Shown piece by piece: positions 36,058 to 47,406 of a DNA stretch of 64,000 nucleotides (positions are counted from its first letter, which is position 1; every line of letters begins with the position of its first letter). Under the pieces are notes generated by a model. That model worked only from the letters and a program-made list of their open reading frames with translations, was not told where the DNA came from and made no database searches. This DNA comes from Streptosporangium sp. NBC_01756. Lineage in GTDB: Bacteria; Actinomycetota; Actinomycetes; Streptosporangiales; Streptosporangiaceae. The DNA lies in contig NZ_CP109130.1 of assembly GCF_035917975.1 (NCBI RefSeq), forward strand, positions 7,192,001 to 7,256,000. Direction: 5' to 3'. Made by a program: the position numbers and the translations under genes.

Positions 36058-36863
36058 TGGGCACCTCCGCACGCAAGCGCCGCCGTACCCCGGCCAAGGA
36101 GCCGTCCTGGAACAGTTCCCGGCTGGAGGAGTGGGGGCTGAGCCGGGGGCAGCAGCGGCTGCTGATGGTTGTCGCGTCGGTGGCCGGTGTGCTGGTCGCC
36201 GCTGTCGTCCTCACCTTCGCCATCGGCTCGATAGGCAACGACTACGTGCCCGAGCGGGCCACCACCGCGGCCATCGCCACCCAGCCCCGGCCGGACGCCT
36301 ACAAGGGCTGGGTCTCCCCGAAGCTGTTCGCGCCGATCGCGCAGCACAAGGCCGACCCCACCCCGCTCACCCTGAAGGACGTCTTCGCGGAGAAGGTCCT
36401 CAAGGAGGGCAGGATCACCCTGAGACTGGGGGCCACCAAGCTGGACGCCGGCTGTTCGGCGGCGGTCTGGGGACAGGGCCTGGTCGACCAGCTCGCCCAG
36501 GCCGGCTGCACCCAGGCCGCCCGGGGCGTCTACGCCAGCGCCGACGGCCGCTACATCGCCCAGTACACCCTGCTGAACCTGCGGAACACCGCCGCCGCGG
36601 ACGCGCTGGTCCAGTCCCTGACGGCCCTGCACCGGGGCGGCTGGACCCGGTCGCTGGAGTCGAGCCGGGCGCACTTCCCGCTCAGCGGCTACACCGAGGC
36701 CAGCGGCCACGCCATGGGCCACTACGCGGGCCTGGTCTGGATCGGCCGGGCCGACGGCGCCGAACCGGGGGTCAAGGACGACTTCGTCTCACTGTCCCTG
36801 GCGGTCCGCGGCGCTGAGAAGGTCGTGTTCCGCCGCGTCGTCGCGGCCGCTCCCCCGTCCTAG
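36057..36863 (+). CDS. Membrane-anchored protein of unknown function, paralogue A
   Basis: A 268-residue protein with a basic cytoplasmic N terminus (SARKRRRTPAKEPSW), one transmembrane anchor (LMVVASVAGVLVAAVVLTFAIG) and a large exterior domain. The exterior domain shares motifs with the next gene: AGCxQAxRGxYAS-DGR, then NLxxTAAADALV, and ASGHAMGHYAGLVWIGRA. I know no function for this family. The ATG at 36057 overlaps the previous stop. The two conserved cysteines (LDAGCSAAVWG and AGCTQAAR) could form a disulfide. Confidence 0.75.
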   Translation: MGTSARKRRRTPAKEPSWNSSRLEEWGLSRGQQRLLMVVASVAGVLVAAVVLTFAIGSIGNDYVPERATTAAIATQPRPDAYKGWVSPKLFAPIAQHKADPTPLTLKDVFAEKVLKEGRITLRLGATKLDAGCSAAVWGQGLVDQLAQAGCTQAARGVYASADGRYIAQYTLLNLRNTAAADALVQSLTALHRGGWTRSLESSRAHFPLSGYTEASGHAMGHYAGLVWIGRADGAEPGVKDDFVSLSLAVRGAEKVVFRRVVAAAPPS

Positions 36864-36902
36864 ACCTGCGCGGGAGCGGCGGCCGCAGTAGGCTCATCGG
36901 TC

Positions 36903-37523
36903 ATGCGCAAGTGGATCGCCGTCACCGCCGTGCCGCTCGTCGTCATCGCAGGGGCGGCGTTCCTGTGGCTGCGGGACGGACAGGACGCCCCGCGCCCGGC
37001 CACCTTGCGGAGCGAGCCGACCACGGCGCACTACGCGCCGATCGCCGCCCGCGCCGCCGACCCCGAGCCGCTGACCGTGGCGGAGATGTTCCCCGCCGGG
37101 TCGGTGACCTCGGGTCAGACCACGCTCATGAGCGAGGGGACCGAGACGCTCACCGACTGCGCCTCGGCGGTGTGGGGGAGCGCCGAGGACGCGGTGGCGG
37201 GCTGCACCCAGGTGCTGCGGGCCCGCTACGCCTCCCCGGACGGCCGGGTCTCCGGGCAGTTCGTCATCTTCAACCTGGCCGACTCCGCCGCGGCGGACCG
37301 GCTGGTGGCCGCCTTCGGAAACGGTGGTTTCGTACGGCAGGCCCCCGGCACCCCCGCGGGCTTCGACGCCTCCCGCAGCTGGGCTCAGGCCCGGGCGCTG
37401 GGGCACTACGCCACGGTGAGCTGGGTCGCCCCGGTGGGGCACGCGAGCCAGGTGGACCTCACCTACCCGCAGGTCGCGGTGGACAGCCTCAGCCTGGTGA
37501 TCCAGCGGCGTCTGCTGCGGTGA
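36903..37523 (+). CDS. Membrane-anchored protein of unknown function, paralogue B
   Basis: A 206-residue protein with an N-terminal hydrophobic anchor or signal (WIAVTAVPLVVIAGAAFLW) and an exterior domain homologous to that of paralogue A: LTDCASAVWG, AGCTQVLRARYASPDGR, FNLADSAAADRLVAAFG and ARALGHYATVSWV. The two cysteines are kept. The gene lies 40 bases after its paralogue and overlaps the end of the opposing aminopropyltransferase-like gene by 35 bases. Tandem duplication followed by divergence is the natural explanation. Confidence 0.75.
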   Translation: MRKWIAVTAVPLVVIAGAAFLWLRDGQDAPRPATLRSEPTTAHYAPIAARAADPEPLTVAEMFPAGSVTSGQTTLMSEGTETLTDCASAVWGSAEDAVAGCTQVLRARYASPDGRVSGQFVIFNLADSAAADRLVAAFGNGGFVRQAPGTPAGFDASRSWAQARALGHYATVSWVAPVGHASQVDLTYPQVAVDSLSLVIQRRLLR

Positions 37524-39054
37524 GGGAGGCCGCCACCGCGGCCGGGAGCTGCTCCAGGCGGTGGGCGGGCAGTTCGAGGACGGTGACGTCGTCGGCCCAG
37601 GGGGCGACGCCGGTGATGAGCGCCCTGGCCTGCTTCTTGGTCAGGTCGCCCCGGGCCCTGATGAGCGCCTCGCGCCAGGTGTTGGCGAGTTTGCTGTGGG
37701 CGGTGTCCAGGATGCGGCGCAGGATCCGCCCGGAGTCCGTCGAGGGGAGCGGCAGCCGTACGGCGTGGATCGTCGCACCCCGGGTGGTCAGTCCGTAGAC
37801 CGCCGACAGCGGGCCGGTGGGGAGGTCCTGCGGCGATCCGGCCAGGGTGACGTGGACGTGCTGGGCGCGGGTGGCCAGCAGGAGCCGGGGGAGTGCCGCC
37901 TCCAGCCCGGCCGGGACGGCGATCGCCACCCTGGCGGGGTCGCTGGCGTAGGGCTTGGCGAGCCAGGTCGTCAGGCGGGCCCGGGGTGTCTTCGCGAGCA
38001 GATCCTTCGGCCATTCGCCGACGAGCACGTCGGGGGCGTCGGTGTCGGTGCTCTGGCCGGCGGCGGCCGCCGTGGGGGAGGCCGGGGCGGCGGACTCGAC
38101 GGACTGGGGGCCGTGGGTGTAGATGGCGGCGCCGAAGCCGTCGACGCGGGCCGCCACGGCGGGCCAGGTCTTGGTGGTGGGGCGCAGGATGTAGAGGTCG
38201 GCGGCGGAGCCGATGGCCTCGGCGCCGTGATAGCGGTTGAAGTCGGGATAGATCGCCTCGTTGACGAGGTTGAGCTGGGAGAGGGTGTGCTGCACCTTGA
38301 GGGCGAGGGCCGGGGTGCGTTCGCTGGCTCCGTAGGCCAGCAGGATCCTGCCCCGCTCGCGGTCGCGCAGGCCCTCCGCGGCGCGGGCGGTGAACAGCCC
38401 GATGCCCTCGGGGGTGTAGGGCGGGTCGGTGACGGCCAGGTCGGCCCAGGACTGCGCGGCCGCGGGCAGGCCCAGGCGCAGGTCGGCCCAGCGGGTCCGG
38501 ACGTTGAGGCCGGACCGGTCGGCCTCCTCGTCGATGTAGGCCAGGATGCGCTCGTCGATGTCCACCACGGTCACCTCGACGCCCGGATGCAGCATCGCGG
38601 TCGCCAGCGAGGTCAGGTCGTGGTCGCCCACGCACAGCAGGCGGGCCCCGTCCAGCCAGAACCGGGCGTCCAGCAGCAGTGCCCTGCGGACCACGGTGTC
38701 GGCGGTCGCGGCCACGTGGTCCAGTGCCTGGCAGCCGCGGGGCGCCTTGGCGACGAGCTCCTCCATCCGCGCCAGCAGGCCGGGGTGACCGGGCAGCAGG
38801 TGGGCCACCGGGTCGGCCGGTGCGATCCGGCCTCCCACCAGGCCGGTCAGCGGCTCCCGGAGCCGGAAGCGGTCACCGGAGCGCTCCAGTTCGACCTCGC
38901 GCAGCAGGGACTCGACGGTCCGCCGTGAGGTCGCGCTCTCCCGGACGAGATCCGCCAGCGTCCACCAGCGGCCGTCGTTCAGGTACGCCAGCACCGTCCG
39001 CAGCCGTCTGCCGTCCACACCCGCCTGCGCGATGAGCGCCGCAATCGCTTCCAT
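37489..39054 (-). CDS. BpsA-like N4-bis(aminopropyl)spermidine synthase family protein (DUF43)
   Basis: A 521-residue protein. The N-terminal 60 residues look like a winged helix (LRTVLAYLNDGRWWTLADLV, TSRRTVESLLREV). The centre is a class I methyltransferase-like fold with the nucleotide-binding strand ARLLCVGDHDLTSLA, the acidic loop TVVDIDERIL and the active-site motif AVTDPPYTPEG, which match DUF43/BpsA. In thermophiles these enzymes make branched polyamines; in actinobacteria the role is unproven. The C-terminal 200 residues (from about PDVLVGEWPKDLL) form an extra domain that I do not recognise. The gene is convergent with paralogue B and divergent from gltB. Confidence 0.78.
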   Translation of the reverse strand: MEAIAALIAQAGVDGRRLRTVLAYLNDGRWWTLADLVRESATSRRTVESLLREVELERSGDRFRLREPLTGLVGGRIAPADPVAHLLPGHPGLLARMEELVAKAPRGCQALDHVAATADTVVRRALLLDARFWLDGARLLCVGDHDLTSLATAMLHPGVEVTVVDIDERILAYIDEEADRSGLNVRTRWADLRLGLPAAAQSWADLAVTDPPYTPEGIGLFTARAAEGLRDRERGRILLAYGASERTPALALKVQHTLSQLNLVNEAIYPDFNRYHGAEAIGSAADLYILRPTTKTWPAVAARVDGFGAAIYTHGPQSVESAAPASPTAAAAGQSTDTDAPDVLVGEWPKDLLAKTPRARLTTWLAKPYASDPARVAIAVPAGLEAALPRLLLATRAQHVHVTLAGSPQDLPTGPLSAVYGLTTRGATIHAVRLPLPSTDSGRILRRILDTAHSKLANTWREALIRARGDLTKKQARALITGVAPWADDVTVLELPAHRLEQLPAAVAASLTAADAAGSPG

Positions 39055-39254
39055 GGGGCAACCCTAGAGCCCTCACCTGGAATGTCCTGCCCCGCTGCCG
39101 CGTTGTGCAGAGCAGACGCACCAGTACGAAATGTTCGCGACACGGACCGGGTAGGCATGTTTCCGGCAGGGTACTGTAATGTCTACACACCACGCAGCAG
39201 GGCCAACGTCGTCCCTTTGCTTGTCCACAGAAGCAAGACGACGGGAGGGATTCA

Positions 39255-42200
39255 ATGCCTGCTGCCCACCTCGGCTTCCCCGAGCCCCAGGGCCTGTACC
39301 ACCCCTCGAACGAGCACGACGCCTGTGGTGTCGCCATGGTCGCGGATGTCGCCGGACGCCGTAGTCACGACATCGTCGAGAAGGCTCTGACCGCGCTCTG
39401 CAATCTCGATCACCGAGGGGCTCAGGGTAGTGAGCCGGACACCGGCGACGGCGCCGGAATCCTGACGCAGATCCCCGATGCCTTCTTCCGCGCGGTGACG
39501 GCGTTCCCGCTGCCCGCCTCGGGCTCCTACGCCGCCGGCATGGCCTTCCTGCCGGCCGGTGCCGAGGCCCGCGAGGCCGCGGTGCGGATGATCGAGGAGA
39601 TCGCGGCGGAGGAGGGCCTGACGGTCCTCGGCTGGCGCGAGGTGCCGGTCGACCGGGCTCTGCCCGGCCCGAGCGCCCGCGCGGTGATGCCGTTCTTCGG
39701 GCAGCTCTTCGTGAGCTCCCCGGGCGGCGAGAGCGGTCTGGAGCTGGACCGTCTGGCCTTCTGCCTGCGCAAGCGGGCCGAGCACGAGGCGGACGTCTAC
39801 TTCCCGTCGCTGAGCGCCCGGACGCTCGTCTACAAGGGCATGCTCACCCCGGGCCAGGTCGAGGCGTTCTTCCCCGACCTGAGCGACGAGCGCTACGAGA
39901 CCGCGATCTCGCTGGTCCACTCGCGCTTCTCCACCAACACCTTCCCGTCGTGGCCGCTGGCGCACCCCTACCGCTATGTCGCCCACAACGGTGAGATCAA
40001 CACGGTCAAGGGCAACCGCAACTGGATGCGGGCCCGCGAGGCCATGCTGAAGTCCGCCGCCCTTCCGGGTGAGCTGTCGCGGCTCTTCCCGATCTGCGAC
40101 CCCCAGGGCTCCGACACGGCCTCCTTCGACGAGACGCTGGAGCTGCTCCACCTCGCCGGGCGCAAGCTGCCGCACGCCGTGCTGATGATGATCCCCGAGG
40201 CGTGGGAGAACCACACCGAGATGGACCCCGCACGGCGGGCGTTCTACGAGTTCCACTCCACCCTCATGGAGGCCTGGGACGGCCCGGCCTCGATCACCTT
40301 CTCCGACGGCACCCTGGTCGGCGCGGTCCTCGACCGCAACGGCCTGCGTCCCGGCCGGTTCTGGGTCACCGCCGACGGCCTGGTCGTGCTGGCCTCCGAG
40401 GCGGGTGTGCTCGACATCGCGCCGCAGGACGTGGTCCGCAAGGGCCGCCTGCAGCCCGGCAGGATGTTCCTGATCGACACCGAGCTCGGCAAGGTCATCG
40501 AAGATGACGAGATCAAGGCCGAGCTGGCCGCCGAGCTGCCCTACGGCGAGTGGCTGCACGCCGGGCTGGTCCGCTTCGAGGAGCTGCCCGCCCGTTCGCG
40601 CGAGATCCCGACGCACGAGGCGCTGATCAAGCGGCAGCAGACCTTCGGCTACACCGAGGAAGAGCTGCGGATCATCCTGTCGCCGATGGCCAAGGCGGGT
40701 GCCGAGCCGATCGGCTCGATGGGCACCGACACCCCGGTCGCGGTGCTCAGCGAGAAGCCCCGGCTCCTGTTCGACTACTTCAGCCAGCTGTTCGCGCAGG
40801 TCACCAACCCGCCGCTGGACGCCATCCGCGAGGAGCTCGTCACCTCCCTGGCGAGCACGCTCGGTCCCGAGGGCAACCTGCTGGACCCGGGCCCGGCCTC
40901 CTGCCGCCAGCTCGTGCTGCCGTACCCGGTGATCGACAACGACGAGCTCGCGAAGATCATCCACATCAACGACGAAGGCGCGCTGCCGGGCTTCCACCCG
41001 TATGTCGTCTCCGGCCTGTACGAGGTCGCCGGCGGCGGGGAGGCGATGCTGCACCGCATCGAGGAGATCCGCGCCGAGGTCTCGGCCGCGATCGAGGGCG
41101 GGGCGCGGATCATCGTGCTCTCCGACCGGGGCTCCTCGGGCGCCCTGGCGCCGATCCCGTCGCTGATGCTCACCGGCGCGGTCCACCACCACCTGATCGC
41201 CGAGAAGACCCGCACCCGGGCCGGCCTGGTCATCGAGACCGGTGAGGCCCGCGAGGCCCACCACATGGCACTCCTCGTCGGTTACGGCGCGGGCGCGGTC
41301 AACCCCTACCTCGCCATCGAGACCGTCGAGGACATGGTCGACTCCGGCGTCCTGAAGGTCGACAAGCACAAGGCCGTGCGCAACCTCATCAAGGCGTACG
41401 GCAAGGGCGTGTTGAAGGTCATGTCCAAGATGGGGGTGTCCACCGTCGCCTCCTACACCGGTGCGCAGATCTTCGAGGCGCTCGGTCTCGGCAAGGACGT
41501 CATCGACTCCTGCTTCGCCGGGACGACCTCCCGCCTGGGCGGCGTCGGCTTCGACGTCCTGGCGCAGGAGGTCGCGCTCCGCCACGGGCGGGCCTACCCG
41601 CGGGCCGAGAACGCCCACCGCCGCCTGGAGGTCGGCGGGGAGTACCAGTGGCGCCGCGAGGGCGAGCCGCACCTGTTCAACCCCGAGACCGTGTTCAAGC
41701 TGCAGCACGCCACCCGCTCGCGCCGTTACGAGATCTTCAAGGAGTACACCGGCCTGGTGGACTCCCAGGCCGAGAAGCTGATGACGCTGCGCGGCCTGTT
41801 CAAGTTCAGGGACGGCGTCCGCGAGCCGGTGCCGATCGACGAGGTCGAGCCGGTCTCCGAGATCGTCAAGCGGTTCTCCACCGGTGCGATGTCCTACGGC
41901 TCCATCTCCATGGAGGCGCACGAGACCATCGCGATCGCGATGAACCAGCTGGGCGGCAAGTCCAACACCGGTGAGGGCGGCGAGGACCCCGAGCGGCTCC
42001 ACGACCCCGCCCGCCGTTCGGCCATCAAGCAGGTGGCCTCGGGTCGGTTCGGTGTGACGTCGGAATACCTGGTCAACGCCGACGACATCCAGATCAAGAT
42101 GGCGCAGGGCGCCAAGCCCGGCGAGGGCGGCCAGCTGCCGGGCCACAAGGTCTACCCGTGGATCGCCAAGACCCGGCACTCCACCCCGGGCGTCGGCCTC

Positions 42201-43760
42201 ATCTCGCCGCCGCCGCACCACGACATCTACTCCATCGAGGACCTCGCCCAGCTCATCCACGACCTGAAGAACGCCAACCCGGTCGCCCGCGTGCACGTCA
42301 AGCTCGTGGCCGAGGTCGGCGTGGGCACGGTCGCGGCGGGCGTGTCCAAGGCCCACGCGGACGTCGTGCTCATCTCCGGTCACGACGGAGGCACCGGCGC
42401 CTCCCCGCTGACCTCGCTGAAGCACGCGGGCGCCCCCTGGGAGCTCGGTCTGGCCGAGACCCAGCAGACGCTGCTGCTCAACGGCCTGCGCGACCGGATC
42501 GTCGTGCAGGTGGACGGCCAGCTCAAGACCGGCCGCGACGTGGTCGTCGCCGCGCTGCTCGGCGCCGAGGAGTACGGCTTCGCCACCGCCCCGCTGGTCG
42601 TCTCGGGCTGCGTGATGATGCGCGTCTGCCACCTGGACACCTGCCCGGTCGGCGTCGCCACCCAGAACCCCGAGCTGCGCAAGCGTTTCACCGGCAAGCC
42701 CGAGTTCGTGGTCAACTTCTTCGAGTTCATCGCCCAGGAGATCCGCGAACACCTCGCCGCGCTGGGCTTCCGCAGCCTGGACGAGGCCATCGGCCACGCC
42801 GAACTGCTGGACACCACCTCGGCCGAGCACCACTGGAAGGCCGCCGGCCTGGACCTGGCGCCGATCCTGCACCAGCCGGAACTGCCCGAGAGCGCCGCGC
42901 TCCGCCGTACCCAGGAGCAGGACCACGGGCTGGCGGCGGCGCTGGACCACACGCTGATCCAGCTCGCCGAGGGAGCGCTCAAGGAGGGCCGGCGGGTCAC
43001 CCTGGAACTGCCCATCCGCAACGTCAACCGCACGGTCGGCACCATGCTCGGCCACGAGGTGACCAAGCGGTACGGCGGAGCCGGGCTCCCCGACGACACC
43101 ATCGAGGTCCGGTTCACCGGCTCGGCGGGCAACTCCTTCGGCGCCTTCGTGCCCAGGGGTGTCACGCTGCGGCTGACCGGCGACGCCAACGACTATCTCG
43201 GCAAGGGCCTGTCGGGCGGGCGGATCACGGTCCAGCCGCACGACGCGGCCCCGCTGGAGGGCAACATCATCGCCGGCAACGTCGGCTTGTACGGTGCGAC
43301 CTCCGGCGAGGCGTTCGTCCGCGGCGTCATGGGGGAGCGGTTCTGCGTCCGCAACTCCGGCGCCACCGCGGTCGTCGAAGGCGTCGGCGACCACGGCTGC
43401 GAGTACATGACGGGCGGCAGGGTCGTCGTCCTGGGCCCGACCGGCCGTAACTTCGCGGCGGGCATGTCCGGTGGCGTCGCCTACCTGCTCGACCTCAACG
43501 CCGACCGGGTCAACCGCGAGATGGTGGAGATCGAGGCGCTGGACGAGGCGGAGTCGGAGACACTGCGGGAGATCGTCGAGGCGCACCTGACGGAGACCGG
43601 TTCCACGGTCGCCAAGGCACTCCTCGCCGACTGGGACCCGGCCCGGTTCAGCAAGATCATGCCGACGGACTACAAGCGGGTCCTGCGGGCCGCCGAGGCC
43701 GCGCGCCTCGAAGGCCGTGACATCGACGAGGCGGTCATGGCCGCTGCGGTTCAGGGATAA
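39255..43760 (+). CDS. gltB: Glutamate synthase, large subunit
   Basis: Makes glutamate from 2-oxoglutarate and glutamine with GltD. The 1501 residues contain the class II amidotransferase domain with nucleophile Cys24 in [13 protein letters not shown] (a 23-residue propeptide precedes it), the central domain, the FMN-binding synthase barrel ([38 protein letters not shown]), the 3Fe-4S cysteines in [16 protein letters not shown] and the C-terminal GXGXG beta-helix. The ATG at 39255 follows a GGGAGG site. The 200 bases upstream include GTACTGTAATGTC, a possible -10 region; no GlnR box was evident by eye. Confidence 0.97.
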   Translation: MPAAHLGFPEPQGLYHPSNEHDACGVAMVADVAGRRSHDIVEKALTALCNLDHRGAQGSEPDTGDGAGILTQIPDAFFRAVTAFPLPASGSYAAGMAFLPAGAEAREAAVRMIEEIAAEEGLTVLGWREVPVDRALPGPSARAVMPFFGQLFVSSPGGESGLELDRLAFCLRKRAEHEADVYFPSLSARTLVYKGMLTPGQVEAFFPDLSDERYETAISLVHSRFSTNTFPSWPLAHPYRYVAHNGEINTVKGNRNWMRAREAMLKSAALPGELSRLFPICDPQGSDTASFDETLELLHLAGRKLPHAVLMMIPEAWENHTEMDPARRAFYEFHSTLMEAWDGPASITFSDGTLVGAVLDRNGLRPGRFWVTADGLVVLASEAGVLDIAPQDVVRKGRLQPGRMFLIDTELGKVIEDDEIKAELAAELPYGEWLHAGLVRFEELPARSREIPTHEALIKRQQTFGYTEEELRIILSPMAKAGAEPIGSMGTDTPVAVLSEKPRLLFDYFSQLFAQVTNPPLDAIREELVTSLASTLGPEGNLLDPGPASCRQLVLPYPVIDNDELAKIIHINDEGALPGFHPYVVSGLYEVAGGGEAMLHRIEEIRAEVSAAIEGGARIIVLSDRGSSGALAPIPSLMLTGAVHHHLIAEKTRTRAGLVIETGEAREAHHMALLVGYGAGAVNPYLAIETVEDMVDSGVLKVDKHKAVRNLIKAYGKGVLKVMSKMGVSTVASYTGAQIFEALGLGKDVIDSCFAGTTSRLGGVGFDVLAQEVALRHGRAYPRAENAHRRLEVGGEYQWRREGEPHLFNPETVFKLQHATRSRRYEIFKEYTGLVDSQAEKLMTLRGLFKFRDGVREPVPIDEVEPVSEIVKRFSTGAMSYGSISMEAHETIAIAMNQLGGKSNTGEGGEDPERLHDPARRSAIKQVASGRFGVTSEYLVNADDIQIKMAQGAKPGEGGQLPGHKVYPWIAKTRHSTPGVGLISPPPHHDIYSIEDLAQLIHDLKNANPVARVHVKLVAEVGVGTVAAGVSKAHADVVLISGHDGGTGASPLTSLKHAGAPWELGLAETQQTLLLNGLRDRIVVQVDGQLKTGRDVVVAALLGAEEYGFATAPLVVSGCVMMRVCHLDTCPVGVATQNPELRKRFTGKPEFVVNFFEFIAQEIREHLAALGFRSLDEAIGHAELLDTTSAEHHWKAAGLDLAPILHQPELPESAALRRTQEQDHGLAAALDHTLIQLAEGALKEGRRVTLELPIRNVNRTVGTMLGHEVTKRYGGAGLPDDTIEVRFTGSAGNSFGAFVPRGVTLRLTGDANDYLGKGLSGGRITVQPHDAAPLEGNIIAGNVGLYGATSGEAFVRGVMGERFCVRNSGATAVVEGVGDHGCEYMTGGRVVVLGPTGRNFAAGMSGGVAYLLDLNADRVNREMVEIEALDEAESETLREIVEAHLTETGSTVAKALLADWDPARFSKIMPTDYKRVLRAAEAARLEGRDIDEAVMAAAVQG

Positions 43761-43772
43761 GGGGGCATACCG

Positions 43773-45251
<1,479 letters not shown>

Positions 45252-45278
45252 TCGTCTCGCCGGGTCTCCCGGCACCGA

Positions 45279-45311
45279 CGGGCCGCACACCTGCGACAGG
45301 TGTGCGGCCCG
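45279..45311 (+). terminator. gltBD terminator
   Basis: A perfect 15-bp stem, CGGGCCGCACACCTG / CAGGTGTGCGGCCCG, with a three-base CGA loop, followed by TTCGCTTTC. It begins 28 bases after the gltD stop. Confidence 0.85.
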
Positions 45312-45560
45312 TTCGCTTTCACAGGTGTGGCGAGGCTTGCTGCCTGCTCGGTTTACCGTCAGGCCGAGCCACGTGGCGAGCTGGGTGAGATCAGGGAGAT
45401 GACCGCCGACCGCCCGGCCCGGCTCTACCCGGCTGGGTCCTGGCCGCCGCTGAAGCGGTACCGCGTATGCGCGCCTGCCGGCCAGCGGTGGACAGCACTG
45501 CCCGATGGGGGGCCGTCACCGACACCTACGGTCGCGTGTTTGAGCAGCTCACCGCAGTCA
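45312..45560. other. Flank between gltD and the IS element, no clear gene
   Basis: A + strand frame reads MTADRPARLYPAGSWPPLKR from 45400, and another frame reads WGAVTDTYGRVFEQL up to the IS boundary. Neither is recognised. These could be scraps of a gene cut by the insertion, or chance frames. Confidence 0.3.
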
Positions 45561-45640
45561 GCTTCTCGGCCGTAAACGACCGAGCTTGCAACTCCTCGCC
45601 GTCGATGGCTTCGACAGTTCAGGCCGCGTCGTCGGCAGCG
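45561..45640 (-). ncRNA. Predicted omega RNA 3' end/right-end hairpin of the TnpB element
   Basis: In TnpB systems a guide RNA is transcribed from the 3' part of tnpB across the right end. Here the sequence beyond the tnpB stop folds into CTCGGTCG-TTTA-CGGCCGAG (- strand, 45584-45565, one mismatch) followed by AAGCTGAC, similar in form to known right-end hairpins. The guide would be the bases just outside the element, towards lower coordinates from about 45558. The exact ends are not determined. Confidence 0.45.
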
Positions 45641-46785
45641 TGACTCACTGCCCAGCCCGCCACACCGCGTGAGGCGATGTTGCGGGCCGCGTTGACGTCG
45701 GCGTGCTCAGCGAAGCCGCACGACGTGCAGAGGAAGGTTTCCTGGTCAGGCCGGTTCTTCCTATCCACATGCCCGCAGGCCGAACACTGCTGGCTGGTAT
45801 AGGAGGGGTCCACATGGATGACGGCGACCCCGGCCCGGGCCGCCTTGTAGGTGATGAACGCACCGAGCTGGTGAAACGACCACGAGTGCAGCGTGACCCG
45901 CTGGGGCTTGCGAAGCCGTACCCGGTCACGGATGTTCTGGAGGTCTTCCAGAGCGATCCCCTGCCCGGTGCGTTCTGCCTCGGTCACGATCTGCTTGGCG
46001 ATGCGGTGGTTGGTGTCGGCGGCGAACCGTGCTTCCGTACGGCGGCGCTTCTTGAGCAGCCGCTTGGCGGATTTGGTGCCTTTGGCTTGCAAACGGCGGC
46101 GCAGTTCGCGCTGTCGATGCCGGACGGCGTTCAGGCCTTTGCCGCTGTGTCGCGCACCGGTACTGGTGGTGGCGATGTTGGCGATGCCCAGGTCCACTCC
46201 GACGAACCCGCCCGGAGGGGTGAGCGAGACGTCGGGTAGATCGCAGGTGGCGATGAGGAACCACATGCCGTCGCGGTGCACGAGATCGGATTCGCCCTTG
46301 CGGTGAGCCGCCAGGGTTTTCAGCTGCTCGGCCGAGGCGGTGAACGCCACCTTCTTCACCCGGCCGCGTACGGTCCAGATCGACACGGTCGCCACGTCGA
46401 TCTGCCAGGACAGGCAGCGGTCGTCGTAGGGGTGGGCGGCGTCGGGCCGGAAGGCGATGGGTGTGGACTCTACGCTCCGTCTGCGCGCTGAGCCTGGTTT
46501 GCCGAGGTTACCGTTGCGGAGGTTGGCATGCAGGGTGGTGTAGGCGTCCGCGACCTTCTTGATCACGTGCTGCGCGGCCTGGGCGGCGAGCCCATACCCG
46601 GCCTTGATTTCCTCGTAGGCGTGCTTGCGCAGGTCGTAGTTGCGGAAGGTCCGCTGTTGATGCGCCAGCCGGGAGACCTGGCAGGCGGCGGTGTTGACGG
46701 CGTTCAGGGTCGCTTCCAGCGCCGCCGCCTGCTCGGGCGTCGGCAGGAGTTTCACCTGCACCACCAGCCTCACGATCGAACACAT
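45619..46785 (-). CDS. tnpB: TnpB-type RNA-guided endonuclease (transposon-encoded)
   Basis: A 388-residue TnpB, the ancestor-type relative of Cas12. The N terminus MCSIVRLVVQVKLLPTPEQA and HANLRNGNLGKPG are typical. The RuvC triad is complete: Asp in FVGVDLGIANIATT, Glu in IALEDLQNIRDR and Asp in EHADVNAARNIASRG. The zinc finger CSACGHVDRK...FLCTSCGF is present too. It is therefore probably able to cut DNA guided by its omega RNA and to preserve the element after excision. No truncation or frameshift. ATG 46785 is used; a GTG a few codons on is also possible. Confidence 0.93.
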   Translation of the reverse strand: MCSIVRLVVQVKLLPTPEQAAALEATLNAVNTAACQVSRLAHQQRTFRNYDLRKHAYEEIKAGYGLAAQAAQHVIKKVADAYTTLHANLRNGNLGKPGSARRRSVESTPIAFRPDAAHPYDDRCLSWQIDVATVSIWTVRGRVKKVAFTASAEQLKTLAAHRKGESDLVHRDGMWFLIATCDLPDVSLTPPGGFVGVDLGIANIATTSTGARHSGKGLNAVRHRQRELRRRLQAKGTKSAKRLLKKRRRTEARFAADTNHRIAKQIVTEAERTGQGIALEDLQNIRDRVRLRKPQRVTLHSWSFHQLGAFITYKAARAGVAVIHVDPSYTSQQCSACGHVDRKNRPDQETFLCTSCGFAEHADVNAARNIASRGVAGWAVSHAADDAA

Positions 46786-46798
46786 TACCGTTCAGTCC

Positions 46799-47227
46799 AT
46801 GTCACCACGATGGGAACCCGATCCCGTTATCCGGCGGGGCCGTAGCGTGGTCTACAGCCTGCATGCCCATTTGGTCTTCACGCCCAGGTACCGACGCAAG
46901 GTGTTCACCGACGAGATCCTGCGCCGCTGCGAAGACATCATGATCGAGGTGTGCGACAGTTTCGGCGCCACACTGGTGGAGTTCAACGGCGAGCACGACC
47001 ACGTCCACCTGCTGGTGCACTATCCACCCAAGGTGGCGCTCTCGACTTTGGTCAACTCCCTCAAGAGCGTCTCGGCCCGGCTGTTGCGTAAGGAGTTCCC
47101 GGCCCACATCTGCCGGTATCTGTGGGGCGGCCATTTCTGGTCGCCCAGCTACTTCGCCGCGTCCTGCGGCGGCGCACCCCTGGCGATCATCAAGGAGTAC
47201 ATCGAGAACCAGAAACGGCCGGACTGA
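46799..47227 (+). CDS. tnpA: IS200/IS605 TnpA transposase (Y1 HUH)
   Basis: A 142-residue Y1 transposase. Visible features are YSLHAHLVFTPRYRRKVF, the HUH motif in EHDHVHLLVHYPP, and the catalytic Tyr in the C-terminal helix IIKEYIENQ. The dimer catalyses single-strand excision and insertion at the element ends. The start ATG 46799 is 13 bases from the divergent tnpB start. Length and motifs suggest it is active. Confidence 0.93.
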   Translation: MSPRWEPDPVIRRGRSVVYSLHAHLVFTPRYRRKVFTDEILRRCEDIMIEVCDSFGATLVEFNGEHDHVHLLVHYPPKVALSTLVNSLKSVSARLLRKEFPAHICRYLWGGHFWSPSYFAASCGGAPLAIIKEYIENQKRPD

Positions 47228-47295
47228 GCTACTCACGCAGACCAGCCGTCAGGGCACCGTTCGGGCCTGGCGGCCCTCCCGCGCTGTCGTTTCCT

Positions 47296-47315
47296 CCCGG
47301 GCGTAAACGCCCGGG
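47296..47315. repeat. Left-end hairpin of the IS element
   Basis: Perfect 8-bp stem CCCGGGCG-TAAA-CGCCCGGG flanked by TTTCCT and GGTTCC. On the - strand it reads GGAACCCCGGGCG then TTTA, matching the apex of the hairpin at the other end. Confidence 0.65.
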
Positions 47316-47406
47316 GTTCCACGCCAGATCACGCTGAATTGCCCGAGATAAGGTGACCGGCTCCTCCTCGCATGCCCATCGCAGACTCTCAACAAGGAGA
47401 CCTGAC

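Larger units (their letters stand above)
45560..47330 (-). mobile_element. IS200/IS605-family element with divergent tnpA and tnpB
   Basis: A single-strand transposon about 1.77 kb long (ends approximate). tnpB is on the - strand and tnpA on the + strand, with only 13 bases between the two starts, the IS605 arrangement. Each end carries a hairpin with a GTTTAC apex when read on the - strand: 45565-45584 beyond tnpB and 47296-47315 beyond tnpA. Both hairpins on one strand fit the peel-and-paste mechanism, in which TnpA recognises imperfect hairpins at the left and right ends. Both genes look intact. The element sits between the gltBD terminator and the phosphotransferase gene. No terminal inverted repeats or target duplications are expected. 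Confidence 0.8.

Noticed and set aside
39063..39254. GlnR binding site upstream of gltB
   Set aside because: I looked for the GTNAC-N6-GAAAC pattern; the nearest stretch near 39125 does not fit well enough to claim.
45312..45560. A gene interrupted by the IS element
   Set aside because: Short open frames exist on the left flank, but no frame continues on the right flank and neither side is recognisable.
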